A stretch of DNA of 64,000 bases from Tetmemena sp. SeJ-2015 (lineage: Eukaryota; Ciliophora; Spirotrichea; Sporadotrichida; Oxytrichidae): NCBI GenBank assembly GCA_027382625.1, contig JAJKFJ010020768.1, forward strand, positions 108,880-172,879, in the 5' to 3' direction. Position numbers and translations under genes: made by a program. This document shows, one piece after another, positions 50,891 through 63,455 of the stretch (the first letter of the stretch is position 1; each line of letters begins with the position of its first letter). The notes below the pieces were generated by a model, which did no database searches, was not told the DNA's origin, and saw nothing but the letters and a program-made list of their open reading frames with translations.

Positions 50891-53800
50891 ATGTCTCAAA
50901 TTATCAGTGAAAGCAATCACTAACAATATGACTTGAACTCTATTATACAGTTTCCTTCTTCCAGTCGCTCTTCAGCCCCATAATCTAACTATGTGAAACT
51001 TTCTCACAGGGATTTAATTCTGAATAACTTGGCAGAGAAACATGGAAGGTTTGATTTCTACTACTCTAAAATAGTGGACAAAATAGTAAAAGATGCGCCT
51101 AACTAGAGGATTGTAGCCATTTTCAAGGACTACTTAATTTTCGATGATTGCTCCTGCGAGTGCCTGAGGAGAGTTGTGCCTTTGGAGGAGAGTAAGGAGA
51201 AGTTAAGGAAGCTTTCTGAGTTTTATAATGACTATGCGGATATTTTCCCTTCCTATGCTTTGCTCCTGCAACCCTGCCAAGATGAGAGAACGCTGATACT
51301 CAAAGAGAAGGAAGGCATGGCAAAATATATGTACAAAAACATCAGAAGAAAGTAGAGAGTCATTGATGAAATGTACTCCATAGTCGAGAGAAATAAAAAG
51401 AAGGACGCTAATCATAAAATCGAACAGCAACATCATAATCAAAAGCAAGGACCAAGGAGAGGCTACAAAGCAAGTAGGGACAATTAGCATGAGATGTTTT
51501 TTACTCCAAGCTTTTTGAATAGTGTAATAAAATTCGAGAAAACTGTGGCCAAGAAGGAAAGAGTTACTTTCTTGAGGAAGTTGACCTTCCAAATGAGCAT
51601 CGAGGATTTACTTGATCAGTTTATTGAGAAGGATTCTCAATAGATATTGTCTCAGGAGAATTTTTACTGTGGGAGAGTGATCGAGCCACTTCATCTAATA
51701 GACAATACTTACCACATTGAATTAGACAGAGAATTAAAGAAAAGGGAGTTGAGTAAGTAGAGATAGTAAACTTAGTCTAAGAGTCGCTCTAAAAGCCCTA
51801 TCTCATCCAAGCCTTAAGTCCAGAAGAATATTGGTGTTAAAAATCATTTCGAACTTCCCAAACCAAGACTTCTGAACTAATAAATACCCAGAGCGGAAAA
51901 TCTAGTCAAAAGAATGCAAAAGCCTTTTGCAATGGCTCCTAATACTCACAGAATTTAATAGAGCAGATCTAAAATTAAATAAAAGTAGTCAATAATTATA
52001 ATTTGCTTAATTTAGTTGAACAATAAATGGACTAATTTGTTAAAATAATTTTGCTTTATTGATTGTTTTATGATCACCTGTAACTTAGAGGGACCAAACA
52101 CCTCCACAGACGAATAATCAGCAGCATTCTCAGTTTAAGATATCTTAACTTAGAACCCCTCGAGAGATTGAGAAAATGCGAAATGACATTCCGAAATAAT
52201 TCTTGCAAACCTAGCAATACTAGAGCTCGAGAATGGATCCTGCTCTCAGAAAATATAGCCATGCTCAGTCTAATTCAAAATCTCCCCAGAGACTCACTTC
52301 CAAATCCATCTTTAATAATTCTAAAAAGAGCCAGAGCTCTCCAGTGAGAACTTCTCTTCAAAAGCGATCCCCGATGAAGAATATACACAATATCCTTTTA
52401 ATATGTTAATTCTTAATATATATCCCAGCACCTGTCTAAAATAATTCTAACAACATATAAATCACCAAAATCGACAACAGATAACCTTAAAATATGAAAT
52501 CTATCTCTAACTTGGCTAAGTAAACAGTTTCTTAAAATGGTCCAAAACAAGCAACTCATTAATCTCCAGTCAAAGATTTGAGAAAGACATCAGTAACTTC
52601 CAATATTTTAATATGAATGAAGAAATAAAATTAGTAATATAGATTAGAAAATATTAAAAATTTTAAGATTTCTAAAGCATAGTATTAAAATTAAGAGAAA
52701 AATAAATTATCTCATTTAGAACACGCTTAAATTTATTGATAGTAGATTTTCACCATCTAGCAAAGCTAATTTCTAATCTGGAGTTCAGAACATCGCAATA
52801 ACTTCAAGCATTAAGTCTACCTCTCTTATGCTAGGTTAGAGTATAAAAATGCTTTTAAAAGCAAATAAATAAACCCACACCTCTACCTCTCATTAGACTC
52901 ATCATTTGTCTTAGATTTCTGATAGAAACCTGCACACTTTTTAAAACTCTGCAATTAGGGATAATAACTCCACAGCTAAAAAGGAATTATTTTCTACTCA
53001 ATTCGAAACTCCTGGCAAAAATTTTAATATTCTTCTAATTTTGTCAAATTTACAAACTAAAAAGGTAATTGTTTTAAAGATTTAAAAGGATTTAATAAAA
53101 ATTAATAAAAATTAAATGGTAATGATCCTCAAAGGATTTATGTATCAAAATTTTCTAATAATTATTAATCTTAGATGCTTTCTTTAATAAAAAGCGAAGT
53201 TCATTTCATTCAAACACGGACAACTAATGAATAAAGGATAGCCTTCAATTTATTTTTTTTTAATAGGATGAATATGTTAATTGATTTAAACTAAGGATTA
53301 AAATAAATCCATATTTATTGGTTATTTTCTAAGTGTATTTGAATACAGTACGATCAAGGGAAGTAAGTGGCTCTAAAGGGGAAGGTTAAATAGATAGGAC
53401 TAGTTATAGAACACACTTGAATTGTTCAGCAGTTAAATCCCTTTGGGAGGGTAACCTAATATTTAGATAGTCCAAACTTACAAGTTTAGAATCCCTGAGG
53501 ATGACGATGACGCTGAAAATAGTAAAGTCATGGATTTTTCAATTTGGTCAAAGAACCAATTCAAACTGCCAGTAGAATTAGAGAATCATTATTCCACAAT
53601 AAAAATTTTGGGGATTATTTTAACAATTGTAAATGAATTACACAAAATATTCGCTTTTAGTTCAAGATTTTCAATTATGCGCTTACAAAAATGCCTTCTA
53701 ATATATAGAATAAAATAATTTCAAAATATATATCCTCAAAATAAATTAGTCTTAGTTTTGTCATTACTATAATTAAGAAGCCAGTTTCTAAAGCTGTATT

Positions 53801-54867
53801 CAGAAATACTTACTAAACAAATGTTAGAGGTGACTCAAATGAAGTTCTTATGTATGTTTATTTGCTTTGAAGGCGGGAGAATTGCTAACATGCATTATAT
53901 GAATGATAATGAAAAGGCGAGGAAAAACTCAAACGGATTGGGAACAAGTTGAATAGGGAGAGAAGTAAATACCGCATCTACAACTACCATATAAACAAAT
54001 TAATTGCAGGGACTAAGTAATTCACATGTAGCTTCTTTCACTCAACACCTTCCAATTCAGGATTTAAAAATTAGTAGATTCAGTAACGTTTCTCAAACCC
54101 AAAATAAAAGCATATGTAATCTTAAGCAATCCAACAACAATAATATGCCCTCCAATTTAAATGCTAGCAGCTCTCATTAAAAAGCAGATCAGGAGTTTTC
54201 AATTCTTTATTTATTATACCTCAAAGTTCTATGAGAAAAAGAATTAAACTAATAAATTAATAAAATTAAGACTTTAAAATATGTGGCAGATGCAATGAGT
54301 GTTTTTGTTTAAATTTATTTCCAATCGATTAAGATTAAATTATAAGCAGCTTAAAGCAACGAATCTTCTTCGAAGGAGGAGTTTAGAGAGAGTTGTCTAT
54401 GGAACAAGTTAATATTATTTGTATTAATTTGATTACATTCCTATTTTCATTTAAATTTAACTATAATAATGCTAAACTAGATAAACTTCAACTCTTTCTT
54501 CTAAAATCAAACAGCAGCCTAGATTTGCAAAAAGTCATTTTAAATTGAGAGTTCCCCTCAATAAGAATAGCAAAAAATATAACAAAAGCATAATGCTAAT
54601 CATAATAAATAAAGTTACATCACTCCCCAAAATCCATCTGCTAAAAGAATTTAATTTAAAATAAATTTTTTTGGGAAATAGTGCTTTTAAAGAATTCAAA
54701 ATTTTGAAAAATTTTTTTTCTTTCTTTAAATTAAAAATTATTAAGTTTGCTGAAAGAAATCCGACATTTAACAAGAAGTTTTCCCAAACACTAAATAAAA
54801 ACTAAACAAGCACTAAAACTTAAAACATAAAAGGAGCTGTGAAACAGAGGGGCTAAAGACCAAATGA
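50891..54867 (+). CDS. Large basic protein with conserved-looking N-terminal domain, unrecognised
   Basis: Start MSQIISESNHQQYDLNSIIQ. An uninterrupted first MDS of over 1 kb encodes a folded-looking domain (HRDLILNNLAEKHGRFDFYY, VAIFKDYLIFDDCSCECLRR, LRKLSEFYNDYADIFPSYAL, AKYMYKNIRRKQRVIDEMYS, TVAKKERVTFLRKLTFQMSI). The YxYKNIRRKQ block recurs, as I recall, in other ciliate and algal proteins, but I know no function. The rest is Ser/Gln/Lys-rich and disordered, in many short MDSs (52100-52400, 52410-52616, 52740-53050, 53345-53530, 53780-54230). The last has EVFPNTKQKLNKHQNLKHKR and TGA 54865-54867. The part after 52616 could be a second gene. Confidence 0.5.
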
Positions 54868-54899
54868 AAAGCTTATATAATTGTGAAGTAACATCGTAA

Positions 54900-57800
54900 A
54901 TTCTTAATTTAAATAAAACTCATCACTTTCTCTATTTGTTTTTGAGATACTTTAGCAGCTTCTGCTAATTTTAGGATTCTGTTTATTCACTATCTACAGA
55001 GCTTTCTTGCTATTACTTATCTTCTTAAGAGTGAAGACTTTAACTTTTAAGTTGATTGCTCTCTGTAACATACCTATTTGAGCTTTTCTATTAAGATTAG
55101 TCTTATTCTAATTCTTCATCATTACTACTTTATCTTAAACCTTGATAATAAGCAATTACAAAAAATTCCTTACTTTTTAAAGTTTGTTGTTGGAAATGCG
55201 GGTTCTAATTTCTAGTCAGCAGATGTGTAAGTAGGGTTGAAAGCTCTTGCTTTCTGTTCCTCTTGGATCCCACCCTCTCCATCTTAGCTTCCGAACTTGA
55301 GCCTCTGCTGAATCATTGCTCTAATTTTGTCTTCATGCTCAATGAAATCCTTCTCAGCTTGTATTCCATCTAGCTCGTCTTGTATTTTGGACAATGTTTG
55401 CTGAAAAAATTGCCTGTCGAATCTCTTGCTCTGTGCTACTCCACACTTGATAATTGACTTCAGCATCATTCATAAATAAGCAAAGAATATAAGTGATCAT
55501 GCTAAGCTATAACTCGTTAAACTCAGAGACTGAATCTTCAATTTTCCTGAGAATGTTTTCAAGTAGGGGTTTGGATAAAGGCATCCGAGTGAGAGAGGTA
55601 GAACAGAGACACTGTAGTAAACTCATGGATGTTCATCTTGTGTAAATTAAGTTGCACGAAAGTCTCTGCCTTCAAAATCAATCATTTCATATAAAACGAA
55701 AATTAAACCGAATAATTTTGGTTATGAATTGGAAGAACTGGTTGAGGTATTCAGAATCTTACCCAAGTGGACTTCTCTCTATATGCATGATAGCCTAGCA
55801 AAGTAAGAGTATATCGAAATTATCGAGATTGAATTGCGTTTAGGTATTGGAGAGCAGAGCAGTGCAAATGTCCTTTAAGAATTCCTGATCGCAAAGTCTT
55901 TCATCTCTTGAGTATGCCCAAAGCAAAATGCACAAGCTCTTTTGAAGCATAGATGACAAGCTTACTCTTAGTCTTTCATAATCCTTTAGCGACAAAACAA
56001 AAATATAATCTTAATGAAAAAAGAGTCTCAGTGATTTTTGAATAACTAAAGTCTAATCTAGTAAGGGAGAATACTATTCCAACTAGTGTTTTAAGCTGGA
56101 AGTTATCTCTCTTCTCATTAATTACTTTCAAAACTTAGCCCAAAAATTTCTCTGAGAAATTAGATTAGTCCTCTTGGAAACAAAAATAAATCAATCTAGC
56201 AAAAGAATCAAATCTTCATCTTTGATGCCTCTGATACGAGAGCTTTAAATATATTAACAATATAATTCAAATTATTATCAAAAATTTTGTAAAACTTTTT
56301 ACATACTAAGTATTTTTTTAATAAATTATTGTTTAACTACAAGAGCTCATTTCTTTTTCTATCTGTTGGAAGAAGTAATCTGATCCCTTTTTAATTTCCT
56401 GAGCACTCCATAGTAGATTGACCAAGTCACTTAATGACATTTCTCTCATTTTTAGGATGAGATCTGGCTAAATAGTTTCAAACAAGTCGCTTGCTTGATT
56501 TGAGCCTTCCTTATATGAAAGAGTAGAGAGGACTATCAAATTTATAAGTGTAGTGTTGTCCATCTCCTTGGCTTTCTTAACTATGGCCTTCTTTATTAAG
56601 GACCACTCGTAGTTAGTCTCTGAAATCTAAACCATTCCGCCTTGATGAGGACCAAAGAATTTTGTAGAGCACCTTCGGGTCTAAGTATTCTAACTCCTAA
56701 AATAACTTAGGCTTGAAGATGCTAAAGAACATTTCTTTGTATTGTTTGTCCATCTTAATTGAGTAGATGACTGCAATCTCACTCAAGACCTCGTACTTCA
56801 TTTCGGAGATTTTGTCCTTCATAAAATCCATCACTGCTTCCTTCAAATCTGAGGACATCACTCTCATGTCCAGCAATGTGTTTAGCAGTCGAGGCAGATC
56901 TTCCTTCTAAATGTAGAGTTCGCCTTCTTCAGGAAAAAAAAGTCAAAATATAATTAAGGATTGTATTCCTCACTCAATCTGAAGATGAAGTCTTAATTTA
57001 CGAGTTCACTAAATAAATTTTCTAAAAACATATTTTCACATAAGGAGGGTGTCTCTGGACTTAGTGTGTGAGAAAAGTTGACTATGATTTCGAGGAGTTC
57101 CTCGTTTGTAAATCTGCCAATATTGTTCTTAATTTGATCGTAGAGAATTTCCATGAGCTCTGGGTCATCTCCTATTCTGAAGTACACAACGTACTTTACT
57201 AGGTTGTAGATATTTACCATATCTTTTATTGACTAACAGATCAACTTCAAGTCATTTTCTACGAACCTTCTGAAAGTCTCATTCTCTGAGAGTAGCAAGG
57301 GATTTTTAATTTAGTAACAGAGATCGAAGAATTATGACAATTTCTTTTCGCTGAAATATTTGCGGTTGATATTTATAAAGATATAAAATGAAATTATCGA
57401 TATACAAAATCTATTATACTAAGTTAGATGAATAAGAGAAAGAATGAAAAATAGAATAATCTTTAATTATTTTTTATTAAATTCTTTCTAAGGAACAAAC
57501 TTTATTATAAATTAAGAACAAGTTATTTGAGATTCTACTTTGAAGAGATTCATAAAAGTACTTTTATAATTTAAAATAAATTTGGAATATTTTTTAAAAT
57601 GAGCTCTTAAAATATCTTTAAAATTAATTTTAATCCAGTATTTAAATATGTGTAAGTTTTAATTTCACCTTTATGTTATTCTTAATTTTTAATTATGAAC
57701 ATAAAAATGTTATAAAATATTAGTCTGAATTAAGTTTAAAACTCTTTTGACTGTATCTTGGTCTTTTTGAATCTAGTCGTCTGAGAAGGCAGTTTCTTTT

Positions 57801-57979
57801 GCCTCCTCTTCTTTTTCAGCCTAGTCAAAAAGCGAAGATTTAGTCTAAGTTTAAGATTTTTGAACTCTATCTTTGACAACTTAGAACATTGAGCCAAAGG
57901 GGTCAACTTCTTTTTTAGTAGTGTTCTTACTTTGAGTCTTTCCTTCCTCCTTTGATGAGAAAATAATAGTTTTTATCAT
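54900..57979 (-). CDS. Helical-repeat protein, RAP/FASTK-like (tentative)
   Basis: Start MIKTIIFSSKEEGKTQSKNT at 57977-57979, then a charged linker (EVDPFGSMFQVVKDRVQKSQ). From 57380 come repeated 35-40-residue helical units: ELLEIIVNFSHTLSPETPSL, LPRLLNTLLDMRVMSSDLKE, YEVLSEIAVIYSIKMDKQYK, LSDLVNLLWSAQEIKKGSDY, KSLCILLWAYSRDERLCDQE, LLLCQAIMHIERSPLGQDSE. The LxxLLWA(Y/A)(S/A) pattern is that of FASTK/OPR-type organelle RNA-binding proteins. A coiled segment (FFQQTLSKIQDELDGIQAEK) and basic tail follow. The gap 57690-57380 and the frame changes near 56940, 56620, 56330-56000, 55680 and 55470 indicate IESs. The 3' limit is approximate. A role in mitochondrial RNA metabolism is inference. Confidence 0.5.
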
Positions 57980-58283
57980 AATTTTACACTTAATATTTTT
58001 AATAAAGTCTTAAAGCTAATATCTTCAAAAATTTTCAGAAGAAGTGTAGAGAGGGATAAAGCAATTTTTTAATCAATGATAATTCACTGACATAATTTAA
58101 TAACTATTAGGCATAGTTTTATAAATAAGCTGTAATTATAAGCTGAGTTATAAAATGAAAATTATTCAAATTATAAATTGTAAACATATGAGAAACATTT
58201 TTTAATTGTGATTCTTATAAAGAGCCTATATTAACATTTCCCCTCATTTATTTTATAAAAAAAGAACAAATAAGATTGTCTAT
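57980..58283. other. AT-rich flank, nothing assigned
   Basis: Spacer between the gene start at 57979 and the fold-back element. No frame, repeat or motif stands out. Confidence 0.5.
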
Positions 58284-58897
58284 GGGGGGTGGGCCTTTCC
58301 GACAGTAAAATTTTATAATGAATAAAGGTCAGAAAAAAAAATATGTTTATAGGATAATTTTCGATCCTAAATCTGACTCTTCCAGTTATAGAAGCCTATT
58401 CGAACATCTAAGGCTTCAAATTTTAATCCTAATTCAGTCAGTTACTCGTCAGTTGCACCTAAATAAAATCTATATTTTTAGCTATATTTTCGCTATTGTA
58501 AAATAAACTTAAAGCGCAATTTTTGAAAAAGTGCAACATTTATATAAAACCAAAATTTAATTCATGATTAAGGGGCTAATGCTGTAATTATTCAGCTATA
58601 CGTATATAGGCTTATTGCTGAAGCATACTATGAATTTAAAAAATGTTGCACTTTTTCAAAAATTGCGCTTTAAGTTTATTTTACAATAGCGAAAATATAG
58701 CTAAAAATATAGATTTTATTTAGGTGCAACTGACGAGTAACTGACTGAATTAGGATTAAAATTTGAAGCCTTAGATGTTCGAATAGGCTTCTATAACAAG
58801 AAGAATCAGATTTAGGATCGAAAATTATCCTATAAACATATTTTTTTCTGACCTTTATTCAATATAAAATTTTACTGTCGAGAAAAGGCCCGCCCCC
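58284..58897. mobile_element. Fold-back (MITE-like) element with 258-bp inverted arms
   Basis: The left arm, 58284-58541, is repeated as its reverse complement at 58641-58897 with only scattered differences and small indels; a spacer of about 99 bp lies between. The outer ends are G/C-rich (GGGGGGTGGGCCTTTC; right end in complement GGGGGCGGGCCTTTTC), unlike the AT-rich surroundings. A two-base TA could be the target duplication, but this is ambiguous. The small plus frame 58318-58506 is simply arm sequence, because it reads across the repeat with no domain. No transposase is inside, so it would be non-autonomous. As eliminated germline DNA it could also be processed as an IES. Confidence 0.8.
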
Positions 58898-59335
58898 TTT
58901 GTATATCTTTAAGGCTATAATAGTTTAGTATTTATAATAACTTAATTTTATTTTAATAATATTTTAGTTACAATATATACTCATATGTTTGTATATCTTT
59001 TCTTTCTTTTATTTACAATTTAAAGTTTTAAATAAAATTTATTCTTCATTTATGTTGGAGAAAGTGAAGGTTTTTAATTTGTCTATCAGTTTTGAAAACT
59101 TATTTGAATACAAATATAATTTTTTAATAAAGAATTAGGATTTAATTTCCTATTTAGTCAATTATAAAAAAAGAGTATAGAAATATAAACAGCATTTAAG
59201 AGTAAAGATTTGCATATAAATAATTATTTGAATCTTGTTTCTCTTAATCTCCAAGCTTTATATTGAAAGGAGAATAATCATTCTAGGGCTTCTATATTTC
59301 AGGCTTTCCAAACCTTTTAGCAAACATTATTAATT
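58898..59335. other. AT-rich spacer between two repeat elements
   Basis: No coding frame or repeat recognised. Confidence 0.5.
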
Positions 59336-60379
59336 ATTGTGAAAATCAGTGATAAAGACAATTAATTTAAAATACATAGAATAACTGCCAATTATTACCC
59401 CTTTTAGAAATCGGGGTTTGATATAGTGACAATAATTATTCAAATACATTGATAGGACGTTTAAGTAATAACAGTCTCTAAAATGCAATTTTTATTTTTC
59501 GTACTGCTATCTGCTCTTCACCTTCTATTATTGAATCTTATCTTCTATCCTGCTTCACTTTTCTTTAAGAATCCTTCAATGAATTCGTGCATATCTTTCT
59601 AGGGATGAGGGAGGGTAGTCATTCTGTAGACTTAGAAATGCGACAATACTATGGATAAGAAGCTTGAGCATTTCCTATCGAATGACTTTTCTGAGAGCTC
59701 CCTAAACTGCGAAAGCGATAAACAAAAGATAAGTAATAAATAAATGAATTTCATGATCCACCCCAATTCGCACCAATCACCACCCAAATTCGCACCAATT
59801 ACCACCCGAATTCGCACCAATTAGATATCCTTTTCTTGGCTATTTCTCAAAAGTATGAAGTTGTTTAATTGTGTAGTGTACTTACTCATCTCTCCGAGGG
59901 TTTATATCTCCTCCTTGTAGTGCAGTAGCTATATCTGCTTCTTTGAAATACTTTGCATTCAGCATGCTTTATTATTGCCTCTCCAACGATTTCATCTGTC
60001 GAGTTTTAGCCGAGTCCTATCCTCTCAGCAGTCACGATATTAGTATGCGAAGGACCATCTTATTAGAGCTCCCACTCAATTACCCACTTTGCTCCATGAA
60101 GTATTCGCCAATGCGTGTCATCAAATATAATGGCCATCACTAAAAGTAGAATAAGCTTGTGCTTTTGAAAATACTAGAGGAGTCCTTCGAGCATTGTCCT
60201 AGACATAGTTTCAAGAAATACCCACTTAATATCCAATTCTGCTCCAAGTCCTGATTTTCTTGTTGTTCCATTGTTGCACAAATAGAAGAAACCCCACATA
60301 TTATTTAAGAGTTTATTAATTAATTAGCAGTTATTCTATGTATTTTAAATTAATTGTCTTTATCACTGATTTTCACAAT
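59336..60379. mobile_element. 1044-bp element with 62-bp terminal inverted repeats and ATT duplication
   Basis: The first 62 bp (59336-59397, beginning ATTGTGAAAATCAGTGATAA) reappear as the reverse complement at 60318-60379 with only one or two mismatches. Immediately outside, ATT precedes the left end (59333-59335) and follows the right end (60380-60382). A 3-bp A-N-T target is typical of the Tc1/mariner-like TBE elements of hypotrichs (established), but these ends lack the TBE telomere-like tip. The interior is less AT-rich and has an open minus frame of about 145 codons (from 60288: MWGFFYLCNNGTTRKSGLGA) with no recognised transposase motif, and three copies of a 22-bp repeat. Confidence 0.8.
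59762..59823. repeat. Tandem repeat, 22-bp unit, about three copies
   Basis: Three copies built on AATTCGCACCAAT followed by (C/T)ACCACCC, inside the 1044-bp element. The first two copies are full length and the third is partial. Confidence 0.85.
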
Positions 60380-60382
60380 ATT

Positions 60383-61470
60383 CTTTATTTAAAATTTCAT
60401 TCATGAAATTTTCAGGTAAGTTTTATTCCTGATAAAAGAAATAGAAAAATAACGGGTGTTTGAATTAGATTTTTACACAAATATTTCATCTTGATGTAAA
60501 ATTGATTTTTAAGTGTCAGAAAAATCATAATACTGATCAATTTTCCATATTTCTGTTTGTTTTATTCAAATTTAGTGTAAAATACTGAATTAAATCTTTT
60601 TCATTCTCAATCATGCAAAATATTATTTATTCCAGCTATTGAATCTAGTAACTATGTATCCCCAAGTAAATGAGAAAATGGAATAAGAAAATAATAAAAT
60701 TAGTTGACGAATTCGATTTCTCTTAAATTAATTCATTTGTTTTTCAGAATTATGATTTTATATTTTTAACTATTTTTTATAGATTGTGATGTGTTTAAAA
60801 TATTTTTCCTTCATAATGTTTTTAATTCATATTTTAGATATAAATTTAATTGCAAAGCAGCGAATAGAAGATGATGTCCTCAATTTTAAGAGCTATTCTT
60901 TTGAGCTTAATAGTTTGAGAAACATTTAATGATTCTAAATATATGTTTAAATTATTTTTAGTTTTTCTTATAATATTATTTAAAAATCACATAAGATAAA
61001 CTTAAAAAATAAAAATAATTTTTCCATATAAAAATGCATTATATTTCTTTAAAATGGTAAAATAAAACGATAATTTTGAATTAATTATCCCTGATTTTAC
61101 AATGACTTCTATTGATGATCATTATGAATTATTGTGTAAACTACTACAATCTGAAATATTCTATTAAAAGCTGGAAAAAAATGGCAATCAATATAATTTT
61201 GATTACCAGCTGATTTAATAGTTGTAAAAAATTTAAATAAATCATAATTTTTTTCAAAGAACAATTCAATCTCAGTAAATAATTATCTTATCTCATTCTG
61301 GAAAATGTAAACAAAATAAGAGAAAAATGCTTTATTATTTTAATGAGTCTTTATTTCTTTAAGTTTATTAAATTAATTTTACAAGGATGAAATTAACTTT
61401 TGAAGGATGATAAGTGAATAATGCTATCTACCTTTATCTATAAATAGTTTTTGTAGTTTGATATTTGACC
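60383..61470. other. Very AT-rich spacer, no gene seen
   Basis: About 1.1 kb with stops in every frame and long A/T runs. It has the character of germline-limited DNA. The proximal promoter of the next gene begins at about 61460. Confidence 0.5.
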
Positions 61471-61501
61471 AAATCAAGATATTTTTGATATGGTAACTAG
61501 C

Positions 61502-61540
61502 AAGTCCACGTCATAATCTGGTATAATTTATCTATAAAAG
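61502..61540 (+). promoter_or_regulatory. Promoter elements: ACGTCA box and TATA box
   Basis: AAGTCCACGTCAT (61502-61514) contains the ACGTCA core bound by bZIP/CREB-type factors, and TATAAAAG (61533-61540) lies 31 bp downstream and 72 bp before the ATG. The same two words at the same 31-bp spacing precede the second gene copy (63456, 63487), while the sequence between has diverged. Confidence 0.65.
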
Positions 61541-61604
61541 CCTGACTAGATATAGTCTTTTAAGAACAAAAAGCTCAAAATATTTGAACACGTAATATCA
61601 AATT

Positions 61605-62770
61605 ATGGTTGAACAATAAACCCTTTTCAAACTAGTGAAGAAATAAGAAGATGGATCCTATAGCATTGTAAATGAAAAGATTCCAACTCCAGGTGAGAAT
61701 GAAGTTCTCATCCACATAGCATATTCAACAGTGAACTTTTTCGATAAGATTCTACTCTATTATTTCAAAGTTGACAGGCCTGGCTCTGAAGGATCTGGTA
61801 CAATAGAAGCCGTGGGAGATGGAGTAAGTAAGGACCTCATAGGAAAGAAAGTAGCATTTTACAATGAAGCTTGGGGAGAGTACAAACTCACTCAACAAGA
61901 CAGTTTCATAGTGCTAGATGACTCTCAAGATCTTTCCTTAGCTGCTAATGGATTCATCAATTTTAATTTCAATCCCTTGACTGCTATGGCTTAACTCTAC
62001 CATGTTCACAAGAAGGGATCCAAAGCGGTGATTGTTACAGCTGCTGCCTCTCAGTTTATTCCGTATCTATATTTAAATAGCTTAGCAAATAATTCACGAG
62101 ACTATGCTAAGTAGATGGAACCGAAGTCATAAACATCGTGAGAAAGGCAGATTAAGTCAGCTAACTCAGGGATGAGTTCGGATTTAAGCATGTTTACAAC
62201 TCTTCCGATAGCAACTTTATTGAGGATCTAAAAAAGGCAGTGGAACTATTGAAGCCAACTAATTCTATCTTCATATATATTAAACCACTTTGATTGATTA
62301 CTTAGGGGGCTCGCTCACAGCTAAGATTTTCGAAATTATGCCTTATAAATCAGAACTCTAAATTGTAGCTAACATAGCAAACGAACCTTGCCAATTTAAC
62401 ACGTAAGACATCTTGTTCAACCAAAAAACTGTGAGAGGAGTTAAGCTTGAGGGTGGATTAAATTACAATATTTTAAGCATTTAGATTTTTGACTGATATC
62501 ACACAAGAAGAGAGTGAACATGCTTTCAAGAGAGTATCAGACGATCTCAGAGACGGAGGAAAGATCAATTATAAATATTATTAAGGAGTTAGTCTTAAAA
62601 TAGAAAGTAAACAAATTTAGAAATTGAAAGGAAAAAAAACTATAAATTTTAATTCTAAGATATTTGGGACTGAAATAGTGAAAGAAGTTCTTCTCGAGCA
62701 GTATCAGGAAGCCTTGTAAGAGGCTGAAGCTGTGGCTTCTAAAGGAAAGATTTTAATCAGAGTTTATTGA
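61605..62770 (+). CDS. Medium-chain dehydrogenase/quinone-oxidoreductase-like protein
   Basis: Start MVEQQTLFKLVKKQEDGSYS. The GroES-like domain has EKIPTPGENEVLIHIAYSTV and NFFDKILLYYFKVDRPGSEG, then SGTIEAVGDGV and IGKKVAFYNEAWGEYKLTQQ. The Rossmann half has NPLTAMAQLYHVHKKGSKAV, VIVTAAASQ, QLRDEFGFKHVYNSSDSNFI, DYLGGSLTAKIFEIMPYKSE and FNQKTVRGVKLEGGL, ending LQEAEAVASKGKILIRVY, TGA 62768-62770. No zinc ligands are seen, so the zinc-free QOR/crotonyl-CoA-reductase type is likely. The reaction would be NADPH-dependent reduction of a quinone or enone (family knowledge; substrate unknown). IESs near 62050-62120, 62280-62300 and 62480-62680 break the frame. Confidence 0.85.
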
Positions 62771-62954
62771 CAACTCTATGTTGTTATTTAACTAAGGTAT
62801 TTAAAATGAATCCTATTTTCAATAATATTTTAATAAATTTGATCCTGAACTTTATTAATTCTAAACTCTAAAATTAATAAAAGCAGTTTTATTTAATTTC
62901 ATTTTATTAAAAACCTCAAATTCGTCTTAAAGTAACTTTTATGTTTTAAAAATA

Positions 62955-63100
62955 TGAATTCTACTCAGGGCAGAAATTCTGATCTCAAAGTAAGATACCA
63001 GTTTTTTTTAAACCCTTGATAACTTTTTATAGATTGAGTTTGCTGATATTTAACCTACAATAAGAGTTTGCGGCTATTTATTCTTAAAATTTTTTAAAAA
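62955..63100 (+). CDS. Start of a short or unfinished gene, unrecognised
   Basis: ATG near 62955 gives MNSTQGRNSDLK. A GTAAGA...TTATAG intron joins it to IEFADIQPTIRVCGYLF, after which the sequence becomes long A/T homopolymers. It may be a real first exon of a gene lost in the poor-quality stretch, or chance. Confidence 0.3.
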
Positions 63101-63405
63101 TTTTAAAAAAGAAATTAAAAATTTTTTTAAAAAAAGTTTGGGTTTTTGGGCCCCAAAACCCCTCGGGGGAAAAAGGGGTTAAACCGAAAAAATATTTTAG
63201 GAAAAATATTTCAAATCATCAAAAAAAAGGGCCTTTCTTAAAAAAAATGTTTCTAATATCTAAAATTATAAAATAATAACTTAACTATCACTTTTTATTT
63301 TTAAATAAAGGTAAAATATTTTAAGAAGTCTATTTTTAAAAAAAATATTTAAAAAGAGGAGGGATTCGTTTAAAATTTAATAATTTTTAAAGGCTCTAGC
63401 CTGTT
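63101..63405. other. Homopolymer-rich stretch with telomere-like CCCCAAAACCCC
   Basis: Long A, T, G and C runs unlike the rest of the window. It contains CCCCAAAACCCC and nearby AAAAAGGGGTT, resembling hypotrich C4A4 telomere repeats and TBE ends. Base quality here looks poor (see findings), so I would not call a telomere. Confidence 0.35.
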
Positions 63406-63455
63406 AAAAGTCTGATATTTGATCAAATAAGAGGATTTTTGATTTGGTCATTAAT

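Noticed and set aside
58318..58506. 62-codon plus frame as a small gene
   Set aside because: It lies wholly inside the left arm of the inverted repeat and has no domain or codon signal.
59850..60288. Minus frame in the TIR element as a transposase
   Set aside because: It has no DDE or helix-turn-helix motif and no clear similarity; it was left as an open frame only.
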